From the IMG/VR virus record IMGVR_UViG_3300031512_000011, positions 1 through 21,020 of that record: a DNA stretch of 21,020 bases. One strand, 5' to 3'. This DNA comes from a virus. How positions within the stretch are numbered: the stretch's first letter is position 1; the number at the start of each line of letters is the position of its first letter. Positions 1 to 7,574 of this stretch are shown in pieces. The translations under genes were made by a program, and so were the position numbers. Below the pieces are notes generated by a model. It had not been told where the DNA came from. It saw only the letters and a program-made list of their open reading frames with translations, and made no database searches.

Positions 1-117
1 GCATTAGGGCTGACCGCCAAACAGCTCATCAATACCCTGCTCTACCAGACGGTCAGCAAATACGCGAAACACGAAACCAAAATCGTTGCGCCTGAGGCGC
101 ACAAAGGAGGTGAATAA
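1..117 (+). CDS. 3' end of a tail-completion or connector-type protein (partial)
   Basis: The window opens inside an open frame that gives 38 residues (starting ALGLTAKQLI, ending in APEAHKGGE) before TAA at 115-117. The 5' part lies outside the window. It sits directly before the tail tube gene, where siphoviruses usually carry head-tail joining or tail terminator genes, so that role is inferred from position only. The last codons also encode the strong Shine-Dalgarno AAAGGAGGTGA (103-113) of the next gene, and the TAATG junction overlaps the next start by one base, suggesting translational coupling. No domain can be recognised in so short a tail. Confidence 0.55.
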   Translation, partial: ALGLTAKQLINTLLYQTVSKYAKHETKIVAPEAHKGGE

Positions 118-1088
118 TGGCAGTTTACGGACTGCGTAAAATGCAGATTGGAAAAGAGACAACCTGGGGAACGGCAGTTACGCCTACTCTGGAACTGCGC
201 GGCATCAGCGACCTATCGTTTGAGTTCGACCCCGCCATCGAGCTGAAGGGAGAAGTCGGACATTTCACGCCCAGCATCATCAAGGAACGCATCCCGGAGG
301 TGAGCGCGTCGTTCGAGATGGACGTTTCTTATCAACACGTTCTTTATCCGCTGGCTATGGCTTTCGGCGAGCCGACTCCATCCGGCACGGGGCCTTATAC
401 CTGGACGTTCAACGCGCCGTATTCTGCGCCGTCCAGCCCGAAGTCTTTTACTGCCTATTATGGCTTCTCCGGCGCCGGGATTTACAAAGCCGCCGGGCTT
501 CTGGCGAACAGCCTGACCATCTCCGGCAATGCCGATGAAGACGTGATGCTTTCCTTTGAAGGACTGGCGCGCACGCTGGAGACTCAGTCGATTTTCCAGA
601 CGTTGACGCTCGAAGATGTCCAGTACGTCTCCGTCCGGCACGGCTCGTTTTATCTCGACTCCTTCACGGGGACGATAAAGACAACCCAGGTGAACGGCAC
701 GCTGATTGAGTTCGAGCTTTCGGCGGACTTGGCGCGCCATCTCAAGAAGTTTATCTCCGGCGCGACCCAGCCCGAAAGCTACGGCGAGGGCGCCTGGGAC
801 ATCGGATTGCGGATGGTTTATGAGTGGAACAGTACGTCTAAGACATTGCTGGATGAGCTGACCACCGGGACGGTAAAACGTCTTATTTGTGTCAGCTTCA
901 CGACCGGCAGCGGCGCCGGCGAACGTCTGTTTGAAATCCAGATGCCCGGCGTACTTGCCGAACCGGTTACGCTCTTTTCTGAGCGGGACGGCAATGCCAC
1001 GGTCGAGATGAACTGGAAAGCCATCTACCAGTCCACGCTCGCAACGCAATTGAAAATCATTGTCAAGAACGATAAGAGTACGTTATGA
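117..1088 (+). CDS. Major tail tube protein
   Basis: This 323-residue protein most likely polymerises into the hollow tail tube around the tape measure protein. The N-terminus (YGLRKMQIGKETTWGTAV) has the pattern of siphovirus tube proteins of the Phage_tube type: a glycine/threonine-rich start after which the chain is predicted to be almost entirely beta strand (FEMDVSYQHVLYPL, SLTISGNADEDVMLSFEG). No signal peptide or membrane segment is visible. The ATG at 117 has an excellent Shine-Dalgarno AAAGGAGGTG six bases upstream. Gene order (tube, chaperone with frameshift, tape measure) is the classical long-tail order and is the main support. It ends at 1088, overlapping the next ATG at 1085 by four bases. 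The tube assignment is by family resemblance and synteny; a search was not possible. Confidence 0.8.
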   Translation: MAVYGLRKMQIGKETTWGTAVTPTLELRGISDLSFEFDPAIELKGEVGHFTPSIIKERIPEVSASFEMDVSYQHVLYPLAMAFGEPTPSGTGPYTWTFNAPYSAPSSPKSFTAYYGFSGAGIYKAAGLLANSLTISGNADEDVMLSFEGLARTLETQSIFQTLTLEDVQYVSVRHGSFYLDSFTGTIKTTQVNGTLIEFELSADLARHLKKFISGATQPESYGEGAWDIGLRMVYEWNSTSKTLLDELTTGTVKRLICVSFTTGSGAGERLFEIQMPGVLAEPVTLFSERDGNATVEMNWKAIYQSTLATQLKIIVKNDKSTL

Positions 1089-1477
1089 GCGAGCAACCCC
1101 AAAACGAGAACGAAAACGAGAACGTTCGTGATATTCGGATTCACGTCCGGCCGGGTTTCACCCGCAGGCCCGGCACACTTCGCCTGCGCCAGAAGTTCTT
1201 TCGCCTGTCGGCGCAAGCTGCGGAGCTGGAAGAACTTGCGGCACAAAACGACAAGAAAGCGCAGAAAGAGGCTTTGAAGCTGTTCGTCAAATACGACATG
1301 CTCCTTGAGCATGTCTTGCGCATCGGGTGCGAAGTGGAGGGCGGAACGATTGATGAAGCTCTGGACAATCTCTCTGCCGATGAAGCCGACGAACTGTTCC
1401 GTCAGGTTCTCGGAATCGGCGGGAGCAGCCATTTTTTCGGGAGCAATACGAATGGGACTACGCCAGAAGCATCCTGA
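1085..1477 (+). CDS. Tail assembly chaperone, short (pre-frameshift) form
   Basis: This 130-residue protein occupies the lambda gpG position between tube and tape measure. The start is low complexity (acidic and Asn-rich, NENENEN), followed by a helical, charged body (FRLSAQAAELEELAAQNDKKAQKEA) and an acidic helix (DEALDNLSADEADELFRQVL), as is usual for these chaperones. The family coats the tape measure protein and recruits tube subunits during assembly and is absent from the virion. The ATG lies in an ATGA overlap with the tube gene. Near its end, TTTTTTC at 1432-1438 is an in-phase slippery heptamer that permits a -1 extension. The short form ends with a poorly conserved-looking Asn/Ser/Thr tail before TGA at 1475-1477, immediately followed by TAA. 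Confidence 0.75.
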   Translation: MSEQPQNENENENVRDIRIHVRPGFTRRPGTLRLRQKFFRLSAQAAELEELAAQNDKKAQKEALKLFVKYDMLLEHVLRIGCEVEGGTIDEALDNLSADEADELFRQVLGIGGSSHFFGSNTNGTTPEAS

Positions 1478-1608
1478 TAATGGCCCAGGAATGGGGTACA
1501 CCCCCCTGGGAGGTAGAAAGGGAGCTGTCGCTCTACTGGTATGAAGCATTCGTCAGGTTTACGCGAGAGCGCGACCGCGAACTGAAGAGACTGTCGCGCA
1601 AGAGGTGA
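1085..1608 (+). CDS. Tail assembly chaperone, -1 frameshift fusion (G-T type)
   Basis: Ribosomes that slip back one base at T-TTT-TTC (1432-1438) continue in the frame that reads CGG at 1438 and stop at TGA 1606-1608. The fusion has about 174 residues: 118 shared plus 56 new ones beginning REQYEWDYARSILIMAQEWG and containing the motif-like stretch PWEVERELSLYWYEAFVRF. A short, basic/aromatic extension with a W-x-E-V-x-x-E pattern is typical of the T part of lambda gpGT-like products, which bind the tape measure protein. The T frame has no plausible start codon with a ribosome site of its own, and its stop overlaps the tape measure start region, as expected for this architecture. The frameshift is inferred from sequence and synteny. 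Confidence 0.75.
1432..1438 (+). promoter_or_regulatory. Programmed -1 ribosomal frameshift site (T TTT TTC)
   Basis: The heptamer matches X-XXY-YYZ with X=T, Y=T, Z=C and lies in the correct phase: zero-frame codons are CAT TTT TTC GGG, and slippage re-pairs both tRNAs on TTT. It sits 13 codons before the zero-frame stop. No stable hairpin is obvious at the usual 5-9 base distance; the nearest strong one starts about 46 bases downstream. Confidence 0.75.
1484..1510 (+). other. Stable RNA hairpin downstream of the slippery site
   Basis: CCCAGG (1484-1489) pairs perfectly with CCTGGG (1505-1510), and inside it GGGG (1493-1496) pairs with CCCC (1501-1504) around a TACA loop, leaving a 3-base bulge AAT. 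It lies inside the T part of the frameshifted gene, too far from the slip site for a standard stimulator but possibly able to pause ribosomes. Confidence 0.4.
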
Positions 1609-1610
1609 AA

Positions 1611-3968
1611 ATGGCCGGAGAAATCAGGGTACATATCATCGCCAAAGACCTTGCCTCCCCGGCCATCCGGGGAGTGGCTGGGTCTTTGCGGTCTCTGCAA
1701 GCCGAGGGACACGCGGTCGGCGGCGTGTTCGGCTTTTTGCGGGATGCGGCCGCTTCGGCGATGGGGTTTATCTCTGCAACAATTGTCAACAGCGGTGTGA
1801 TGGCACTGCGCAATCTCGGCGCCGAAGCGCTGAACGCAACGATGAATTTTGAGAGCTTGAGTATCATGCTTGAGGGGATGGTGGCAAGGGACCTCAAGCG
1901 CGCGTCCGATGGAACGCTGTCCTATGGCGACGCGCTCAAACAAGCCGGGGGAGCGTCTCAAGAACTCTTGCAATGGATTGAACAATTAGCCATCCGCTCT
2001 CCGTATGCCACGTCTGCCGTGACGGAGAGCTTTGCCCAGATGGCGCGCTACGGCTTTCCTATCGAGGAAGCCAAAGCGATGACACAAGCACTGCTCGATA
2101 TGGGCGCGGGCTCCGGCTTGACCACTGCCGAGCTCAACAGGGCTGCGTATGCTCTGGGGCAGATATATGCTTCCGACAAACTGCTCATCCAGGACTTGCG
2201 CCAGCTCATGAACGCCGGGATTGACGTGCGCTCGATTCTCGACCGCATGGGGGAGAGCTTCGAGAGCCTGCGGGAAAAGCAGGACAAAGGCGGAATCTCG
2301 ACCAAGGCATTTCTCGAAGCCTTCCGCGAGGTGGCGGGCGAGGACTACGCCGGAAACCTCGAACGCATGACCAAATCCTGGGCAGGTCTGGCAGGCGCTT
2401 TGCAGGACGTGAAGGAAATCGGCTTGCGGAAACTGTTTCAAGGGACGCTGGAAGTCTTGCAGCCTCTGGTTGCTCGTTTTACGGAGTGGATTTTGGGTCC
2501 GGGACTGGCGCGCCTGGAAGCCATCGGAAAGAGCCTTGGCGAGCTGACAGACAAAATTATCCGCATCGGGACGGCATTCTTCCAGACCGGCCCGCTGTCG
2601 ATAGAGTTTGCCGAATCGCTGCAGTTGGTCAGTGAGCGGTTCGGCGAGACCTACCGGGATAGGATAATCCCGGTGCTGGAGGATGTCTGGAGGAAGTTTT
2701 TGGAGTTCGGGGGGAAAATCAAGAACCTGTTCTCAACGCTTTTTGCCGAAGGGTTCTTCAGCGATGCCTTCCGCAAATCGGTTTATGACCTCTCTCCGCT
2801 TCTCGGCAAAGTTTATGACGACCTGTCATCCAGGCTAAAGCCGGCGATAGAGTGGATTATCGCCAACAGGGGAGCACTGCTTGAGACGGCAAAAGCCGTT
2901 GGGGCGGTGCTGCTGGCAGTCAAAGCCTTTTCCATCGTTTCAGGCGCTTTGTCGGGGCTCTCGGCTTTGCTTACGGCGCTGCTCTCCCCCATTGGGCTGC
3001 TCATCCTTACGGTTGGACTTCTCGCCTTCGCGTGGAACACAAACTTTGCCGGAATGCGTGACCAGTTGACGGCACTCTACAACGAGAGCATCCTGCCGAC
3101 CTTTGAGGCGATGAGACTTAAATTCGGCGAACTGAGCTTATCCCTGTCACAGATGGGCATCGACTGGCAGAGGATTTGGGGCGTTATCACAGGCTATTTC
3201 GCGTTTGCATTTGTCAATATGCGTCATCAGTTTGGCATGGTTTTGGCGCTTATCCGCGGCGACTTTGACGCGTTCGGGATGCACTTGCGGGAGTGGTTGG
3301 TAAACATCGGAGAGAAAATCGTCTCCCCCCTTATCAAGTGGCTGACGGGGATAGAAATCGATGCTCGCAAAGCCATCACGGGTTTTGGGACTTATATTTG
3401 GATGGCGATGGAGCTTTTGACGCTCAAAGTTTCCGGCGCTATCGAGACCATGAAAGCCAATGTCATCAACGGCTTTATCGGCATGTATAACGCCGTTATC
3501 GGGCAGGTAAACCGCTTTGCGGGTATCGCCGATGGCGTTATCCAGAAAATCAAGTCCGCCTTCAGCCCGGCGAGATTTGTTGGCATCGGAAAAGACATCG
3601 TGGACGGCATCATCAAAGGAGTACTCGATAACGCTTACCGTATTGCGCTGGCTTTCAACGGAGCGCTCATCCCGGTTATCAATGCCATCAAGGCTCTTCT
3701 TGGCATCTCGTCGCCAAGTAAGGTGTTCGCCCAGATTGGGCAGCAGATGGCGGCCGGGCTTGCTTTGGGCTATCAGCGCGGTCTGGGAGAGATAGCACTC
3801 CCCGGTGTCAAGATGACCTCTCTGCCTGCCGCAACCCCGGCGCCGGTCAGTATCAGCGTTGTCATCAACGCTCAAGTGAGCAGTGATATTGATTTGCAGA
3901 CTATGGCGCGGCGGGTAGCGGAGGAAATCCGCATGCGGGCGCTGCAAGGAAGAGGAGCAATTATCTGA
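1611..3968 (+). CDS. Tape measure protein
   Basis: This protein of about 785 residues sets the length of the tail and lies inside the tube before DNA ejection. The N-terminus (GEIRVHIIAKDLASPAIRGV) is the usual opening of the tape measure domain, followed by long amphipathic helices with heptad-like spacing. A strongly hydrophobic block at about residues 425-475 (AVGAVLLAVKAFSIVSGAL, then LLILTVGLLAFAW) and another near 520-548 could span the host membrane during DNA entry. By the usual relation of about 1.5 angstrom per residue, the tail would be roughly 115-120 nm, somewhat shorter than lambda's. The ATG at 1611 is preferred because AAGAGG (1600-1605) stands five bases before it; an in-frame GTG at 1605 is the alternative and overlaps the stop of the frameshifted chaperone. 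No lysozyme or peptidase motif is recognised. Confidence 0.85.
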   Translation: MAGEIRVHIIAKDLASPAIRGVAGSLRSLQAEGHAVGGVFGFLRDAAASAMGFISATIVNSGVMALRNLGAEALNATMNFESLSIMLEGMVARDLKRASDGTLSYGDALKQAGGASQELLQWIEQLAIRSPYATSAVTESFAQMARYGFPIEEAKAMTQALLDMGAGSGLTTAELNRAAYALGQIYASDKLLIQDLRQLMNAGIDVRSILDRMGESFESLREKQDKGGISTKAFLEAFREVAGEDYAGNLERMTKSWAGLAGALQDVKEIGLRKLFQGTLEVLQPLVARFTEWILGPGLARLEAIGKSLGELTDKIIRIGTAFFQTGPLSIEFAESLQLVSERFGETYRDRIIPVLEDVWRKFLEFGGKIKNLFSTLFAEGFFSDAFRKSVYDLSPLLGKVYDDLSSRLKPAIEWIIANRGALLETAKAVGAVLLAVKAFSIVSGALSGLSALLTALLSPIGLLILTVGLLAFAWNTNFAGMRDQLTALYNESILPTFEAMRLKFGELSLSLSQMGIDWQRIWGVITGYFAFAFVNMRHQFGMVLALIRGDFDAFGMHLREWLVNIGEKIVSPLIKWLTGIEIDARKAITGFGTYIWMAMELLTLKVSGAIETMKANVINGFIGMYNAVIGQVNRFAGIADGVIQKIKSAFSPARFVGIGKDIVDGIIKGVLDNAYRIALAFNGALIPVINAIKALLGISSPSKVFAQIGQQMAAGLALGYQRGLGEIALPGVKMTSLPAATPAPVSISVVINAQVSSDIDLQTMARRVAEEIRMRALQGRGAII

Positions 3969-5305
3969 TGACCATCTTCCGCCTGCGCTTCGATGATGTC
4001 GTTCTGGCAAGCAAGACGCTGACCCTGACGGCGTCGAACGGCTACGGCGTGCTGGACTATGAATGCGGCGCAGAAGAGGACGCGCTGACGCTCGCTCTTC
4101 TTGGGACATCGACCACACAAAACCTTTCCCTGCTTGGAGACCTGGAATGGGTGGCCGAGCGGGTGAGGGATTACAATAAAAACTCCGGCTTTGCGCGTGT
4201 ATATTTAGAACGTGACGTGAGCGACAGCGGCACAGATTATTACCGCACGCCGATTGATGACCTGCAGATTGAGCTTGACCGCGACTTTTACCGCGACCTG
4301 AACGGGCGCAAGCCGGAGGTGACGCTGAAAGTGAAACACCCGGCTTACTGGGAATCGGGCGAAGTTGGATTGAAAATGTACAACCCGCACGTCGCCGGCG
4401 ACACGGCTTCCCCGATTCGGGTTGACAATCTGACGAGCAATCAGGGCGGGACGCTGGGAAACTTCTACAGCTATCTGACCTATAACTACGCCGCGCACAC
4501 AAACGATTTTTCCAGCCATCTACCCTATCCGCTGAAAATCGAGTTGACCTCTCAAGACAGCAACGCCATCGATGCGGTTATCCTGACCGTTGGCAACCAG
4601 ATGAACAGCGGGGACAAGAATCAGCGCGTCTTCGACGCAAAGGACGGCGCGGGCGGTACGCAAAAGCCAGGGACGGCAGACTATAACAATTATCAATACG
4701 GATATTACAAAGAGCTAAACGTTAGTACAAGCTGGTCGAGCGTGATAAGCTGGACGATTAGTGATTTACGCATGTTCGAGTACGACCCGCTTCTGGTACT
4801 GGCGCGGGTGCTCAATCCCTCGGCAAATGTGAGACTTGGGGTGCGCATCGGCAAAGGCTCGGCGGTTTTCTCAGAATGGCGGCAGACCGAAGCCGAATCT
4901 GTCGAACTGATAAAGACGGGCATTCTGCGCACTACCGCGCTTGACCTGAGCACAAAATACGACACGACTTACAATCTGTCCCTGCTTGCCATAGCAGGGA
5001 CGAATACAACGCTCGAACTAGACTACTTGGAAATTTTTCCCGCTCAAGACCTGGTCGAGGTCTTTTCGGCTTCTGGGCGGGGTCTTGCAAACGGGGAGAA
5101 GCTTATCATCGATGGCGCAGAGCGCAGAGCATACGTCCAGGATGGCACTGGCAAAGTGATTGACCACTGGGTAATCCGGGGCGGGGGAAGTTTTACCTGC
5201 CTTCCGGGAACGGGCGCAGTAATCTATATCAAGATGCGCGGCGCGGGACATGTGTTGAAACGGGTCAACGCGCAGGTGTTTGCGAGAGCAAGGACGCGGG
5301 CATGA
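3968..5305 (+). CDS. Distal tail / baseplate protein (Dit-like)
   Basis: This 445-residue protein follows the tape measure gene with a TGATG overlap, the position of distal tail proteins that cap the tube and attach the baseplate. The N-terminal 130 residues (FRLRFDDVVLASKTLTL, LLGDLEWVAERVRDYN, PIDDLQIELDRDFYRDLNGR) resemble the siphovirus-type tail component fold in alternating beta pattern. A middle part of about 150-350 looks like a beta-sandwich, possibly carbohydrate binding (LKIELTSQDSNAIDAVILTV). The C-terminal part returns to a tail-like pattern ending in LKRVNAQVFARARTRA. No enzyme motif is visible. The family call rests on synteny and overall pattern; it could equally be named a generic minor tail protein. 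It overlaps the next start by four bases (ATGA). Confidence 0.6.
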   Translation: MTIFRLRFDDVVLASKTLTLTASNGYGVLDYECGAEEDALTLALLGTSTTQNLSLLGDLEWVAERVRDYNKNSGFARVYLERDVSDSGTDYYRTPIDDLQIELDRDFYRDLNGRKPEVTLKVKHPAYWESGEVGLKMYNPHVAGDTASPIRVDNLTSNQGGTLGNFYSYLTYNYAAHTNDFSSHLPYPLKIELTSQDSNAIDAVILTVGNQMNSGDKNQRVFDAKDGAGGTQKPGTADYNNYQYGYYKELNVSTSWSSVISWTISDLRMFEYDPLLVLARVLNPSANVRLGVRIGKGSAVFSEWRQTEAESVELIKTGILRTTALDLSTKYDTTYNLSLLAIAGTNTTLELDYLEIFPAQDLVEVFSASGRGLANGEKLIIDGAERRAYVQDGTGKVIDHWVIRGGGSFTCLPGTGAVIYIKMRGAGHVLKRVNAQVFARARTRA

Positions 5306-6792
5306 TACGGGCAAAGATACTCAGCCGTCAATCGCTTTACGTGCTGTTCACGGAGGACGACCTGCGGGTTGAGCGCATGACCCTGGCCGCGTTCGGCGGA
5401 TTGGTAAGCGCAGAGGTTATCCTGCCGTTTGCCGGAGTAGAGGAGGAATACTTAGCGCTTGTCGGCAACTACGTAGAGCTATGGGACGAGGAAGAGCTGG
5501 GACGCTGGGTCGGTCTGATTACCAACGTGCGCGTTCCGCATGGTCAGATGACCCTGCAGGCGAGCCTGGATGATATGGCTAACAGCGTCAAGGTGATTTC
5601 TGCCCTCGGCATGAAGAACGTCCAAACGGACTGGGTAGAAGATGTCGTGAGCATTGCCACATACGGGCGCAAGCAAAAGCTCCTGACCGTCTCGGAAAAG
5701 ACCGAAGGCGAGACAAATACGCTGGCAGGCAAATACCTTGAACTGCACAAAGAGCCGAATATCGGATTGGACGTTGCCGGTATGGGCGGGGATGAGGTCG
5801 TCATCGGCGTTATCGGACTGATGCAGACCCTGGATTGGATGTACTATGCTAACGACAAAGGTTATGAGGGTTATTCCGAGACCGGTTCGGGCGGACGGGA
5901 AATCGGGGAAGATGACCGACCGAAGCTCGCGCAGCAGATACAACTATCGTCGACTTCCGGCTGGTCGGCAAAGAAAATCCGCATCCGACCGTGGAAGTAC
6001 CCGGAAGCCAATCCCCCGACCGATAACCTGGTTGTCAAGCTATGTCAGGATGCCGGTGGTGTCCCCGGCACGGCTCTGGCAACCGTAACCATCCCGGCGG
6101 GTGAAATCGGGACATCTTCCGATTGGACGGAGAAGGAGTTTGCAAGCGCGGTCAACCTGTCGCCGGGCACGATATACTGGATAACGGTTGAGCGCTCCGG
6201 GTCGGTAGATGCAAGCAAATATTTCATGGTCGACACCAATCTGGATTTAGGCTATCCGCGGGGCGACCTGTACCTTTGGTACACCAACTTATCGGCTTGG
6301 AAGCACGCGCCGCAGAAGGGAGACCTGAACTTCGAGCTTATCGGCATGGGGAGCGTGAAGGAGCAAATCGAGAACATCGTCACGACCTGCGGACAATTTT
6401 TGAATGGTGTAGAATTCCAGAGCAGTTTCGGCACAGAGACCAGGGTATTCCGCGAGGGATATAACACGGCTCTTTACGAGTTGAAAGAACTGCTCAAGCT
6501 GGAGAGCAATCGGGCAATTGCTTACGTAGATTCTAATCGCAAGCTGGTTTGTAAACTTCTCCCCTCCGAACCATCTACGGAAAGCGATTACTATTATCTG
6601 CGCAGGGATGGAAAGACGCGCTATCGAGCAGACGTTTTCGCCGGCGTCAAACTCGGCGAGTACTACTTGCTCGAAGATGCCAGGTTGAAGGTCGGCTTCT
6701 TGCCGGAAGAAGTCGAGTATCAGGGTGGAAGATGGCGCATTAGTCGGATTGCCGGACGCAGCAGTCCTTACCTGCTGGGGGAGGTGTACTGA
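5302..6792 (+). CDS. Tail hub / baseplate protein with inserted beta-sandwich domain
   Basis: This 496-residue protein comes second after the tape measure, where the tail hub or tail-associated receptor-binding baseplate protein is expected. The first 180 residues (YVELWDEEELGRWVGLITNV and following) show the pattern seen in hub proteins that wrap the tail tip. Residues about 206-350 look like a separate jelly-roll insert (WSAKKIRIRPWKYPEANPP, SPGTIYWITVERSGSV), resembling the choice-of-anchor R type of surface domain. The C-terminus (residues 360-496) resumes hub-like strands and ends in PYLLGEVY. The gene starts in an ATGA overlap and ends by overlapping the next ATG by one base. No protease motif typical of endopeptidase tails is recognisable. 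Binding to host surface polymers is an inference from the insert. Confidence 0.6.
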   Translation: MIRAKILSRQSLYVLFTEDDLRVERMTLAAFGGLVSAEVILPFAGVEEEYLALVGNYVELWDEEELGRWVGLITNVRVPHGQMTLQASLDDMANSVKVISALGMKNVQTDWVEDVVSIATYGRKQKLLTVSEKTEGETNTLAGKYLELHKEPNIGLDVAGMGGDEVVIGVIGLMQTLDWMYYANDKGYEGYSETGSGGREIGEDDRPKLAQQIQLSSTSGWSAKKIRIRPWKYPEANPPTDNLVVKLCQDAGGVPGTALATVTIPAGEIGTSSDWTEKEFASAVNLSPGTIYWITVERSGSVDASKYFMVDTNLDLGYPRGDLYLWYTNLSAWKHAPQKGDLNFELIGMGSVKEQIENIVTTCGQFLNGVEFQSSFGTETRVFREGYNTALYELKELLKLESNRAIAYVDSNRKLVCKLLPSEPSTESDYYYLRRDGKTRYRADVFAGVKLGEYYLLEDARLKVGFLPEEVEYQGGRWRISRIAGRSSPYLLGEVY

Positions 6793-7574
6793 TGACGGAA
6801 ACGGCGCATGAACTCTGGGAGCGCTTACGTCCCTTCGCCATGCGGGACATCGAGCAGCTTGCCAACCTTGCCAAGCGCACTTCTAGCAGCGAGGGAGGGG
6901 CGGAAATCGTGCTTTATGGTTCGAAGGTTCGCAGGTACACGGCAGATGAGGACGGATTGCGTGCGGCGATTGGTGCCGCTGCCGACTACGATACGATTAC
7001 CATCCCTGCTGTACATATCCAACTCAACAGTACGCTAAGTATCCACAAGAAGATAAAACTTATCGGAGTTCGAGACCCTGTGCGGAACGTTTCTTTGGAC
7101 ACTTATCACAAAGGAGCCGTAATCAGTAATGCTCCTGGGTTTGTGAGTGGAAACTTAGTCTCTATCACTACTGGACAGGTTGCACTGGATAATCTCGCGT
7201 TTTTGTTCGCTGCGAACTCTACGACTCTTGCACGTGGAATTTATTGTCAATCTTCGGGATACTCCTTTCGAGATTTGCTAGTGTATGCTAGCAACAGCAG
7301 TTCTGGGACAACTTATGCAATTCAAGTTGCTTTAATGGCTGCCTTGAGTCGAGTTTACACATTTGCTTCAACTTCCTCTGGGACAGCTGCCGGTTTAGTC
7401 GTGGGACCCCATTCTGCAACAACACTTTACGCGGACTTGTGTTACTTCGAAGGGATTTCTACTTCTGGACAAGGGTATGGATGCATTACTTATTCTTGTA
7501 CAGGTCAAATCGCACATTGTGGTTTTAGAGGTACGACTTACGGATTACAAATAGCAAGTTTTGGAGGTGGATAG
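6792..7574 (+). CDS. Short beta-helix (pectate-lyase-like) tail protein
   Basis: A 260-residue protein. After an N-terminal helix (ETAHELWERLRPFAMRDIEQ), likely the attachment part, it shows a pattern typical of right-handed beta-helix spike proteins: DEDGLRAAIGAAADYDTITIP, then LSIHKKIKLIGV, GNLVSITTGQVALDNLAF and repeated short strands rich in Ser, Thr, Gly and Asn. Such proteins form trimers that bind or cut host surface polysaccharide; no catalytic Asp/Glu set can be assigned here. It stops abruptly with ASFGGG and the next ATG follows at once, so it looks shorter than most phage beta-helix spikes, which usually carry a trimerisation tip. Composition becomes less GC-rich from about 7000 on, unlike the genes before it. 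Confidence 0.55.
   Translation: MTETAHELWERLRPFAMRDIEQLANLAKRTSSSEGGAEIVLYGSKVRRYTADEDGLRAAIGAAADYDTITIPAVHIQLNSTLSIHKKIKLIGVRDPVRNVSLDTYHKGAVISNAPGFVSGNLVSITTGQVALDNLAFLFAANSTTLARGIYCQSSGYSFRDLLVYASNSSSGTTYAIQVALMAALSRVYTFASTSSGTAAGLVVGPHSATTLYADLCYFEGISTSGQGYGCITYSCTGQIAHCGFRGTTYGLQIASFGGG

Noticed and set aside
213-1049. Reverse-strand frame of 278 codons opposite the tail tube gene
   Set aside because: Arg/Gly-rich translation without a motif or a convincing gene context; the forward frame has an excellent ribosome site and family pattern.
1100-1125. Short tandem GAGAACGAAAAC-type repeat at the chaperone start
   Set aside because: It merely encodes the acidic NENENEN tract; too short and too simple to be treated as a separate element.
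3147-4502. Long reverse-strand open frame of 451 codons across tape measure and distal tail genes
   Set aside because: It lies opposite two well-supported tail genes, has an Arg/Ser/Cys/His-rich composition typical of an antisense frame in GC-rich DNA, and shows no domain.
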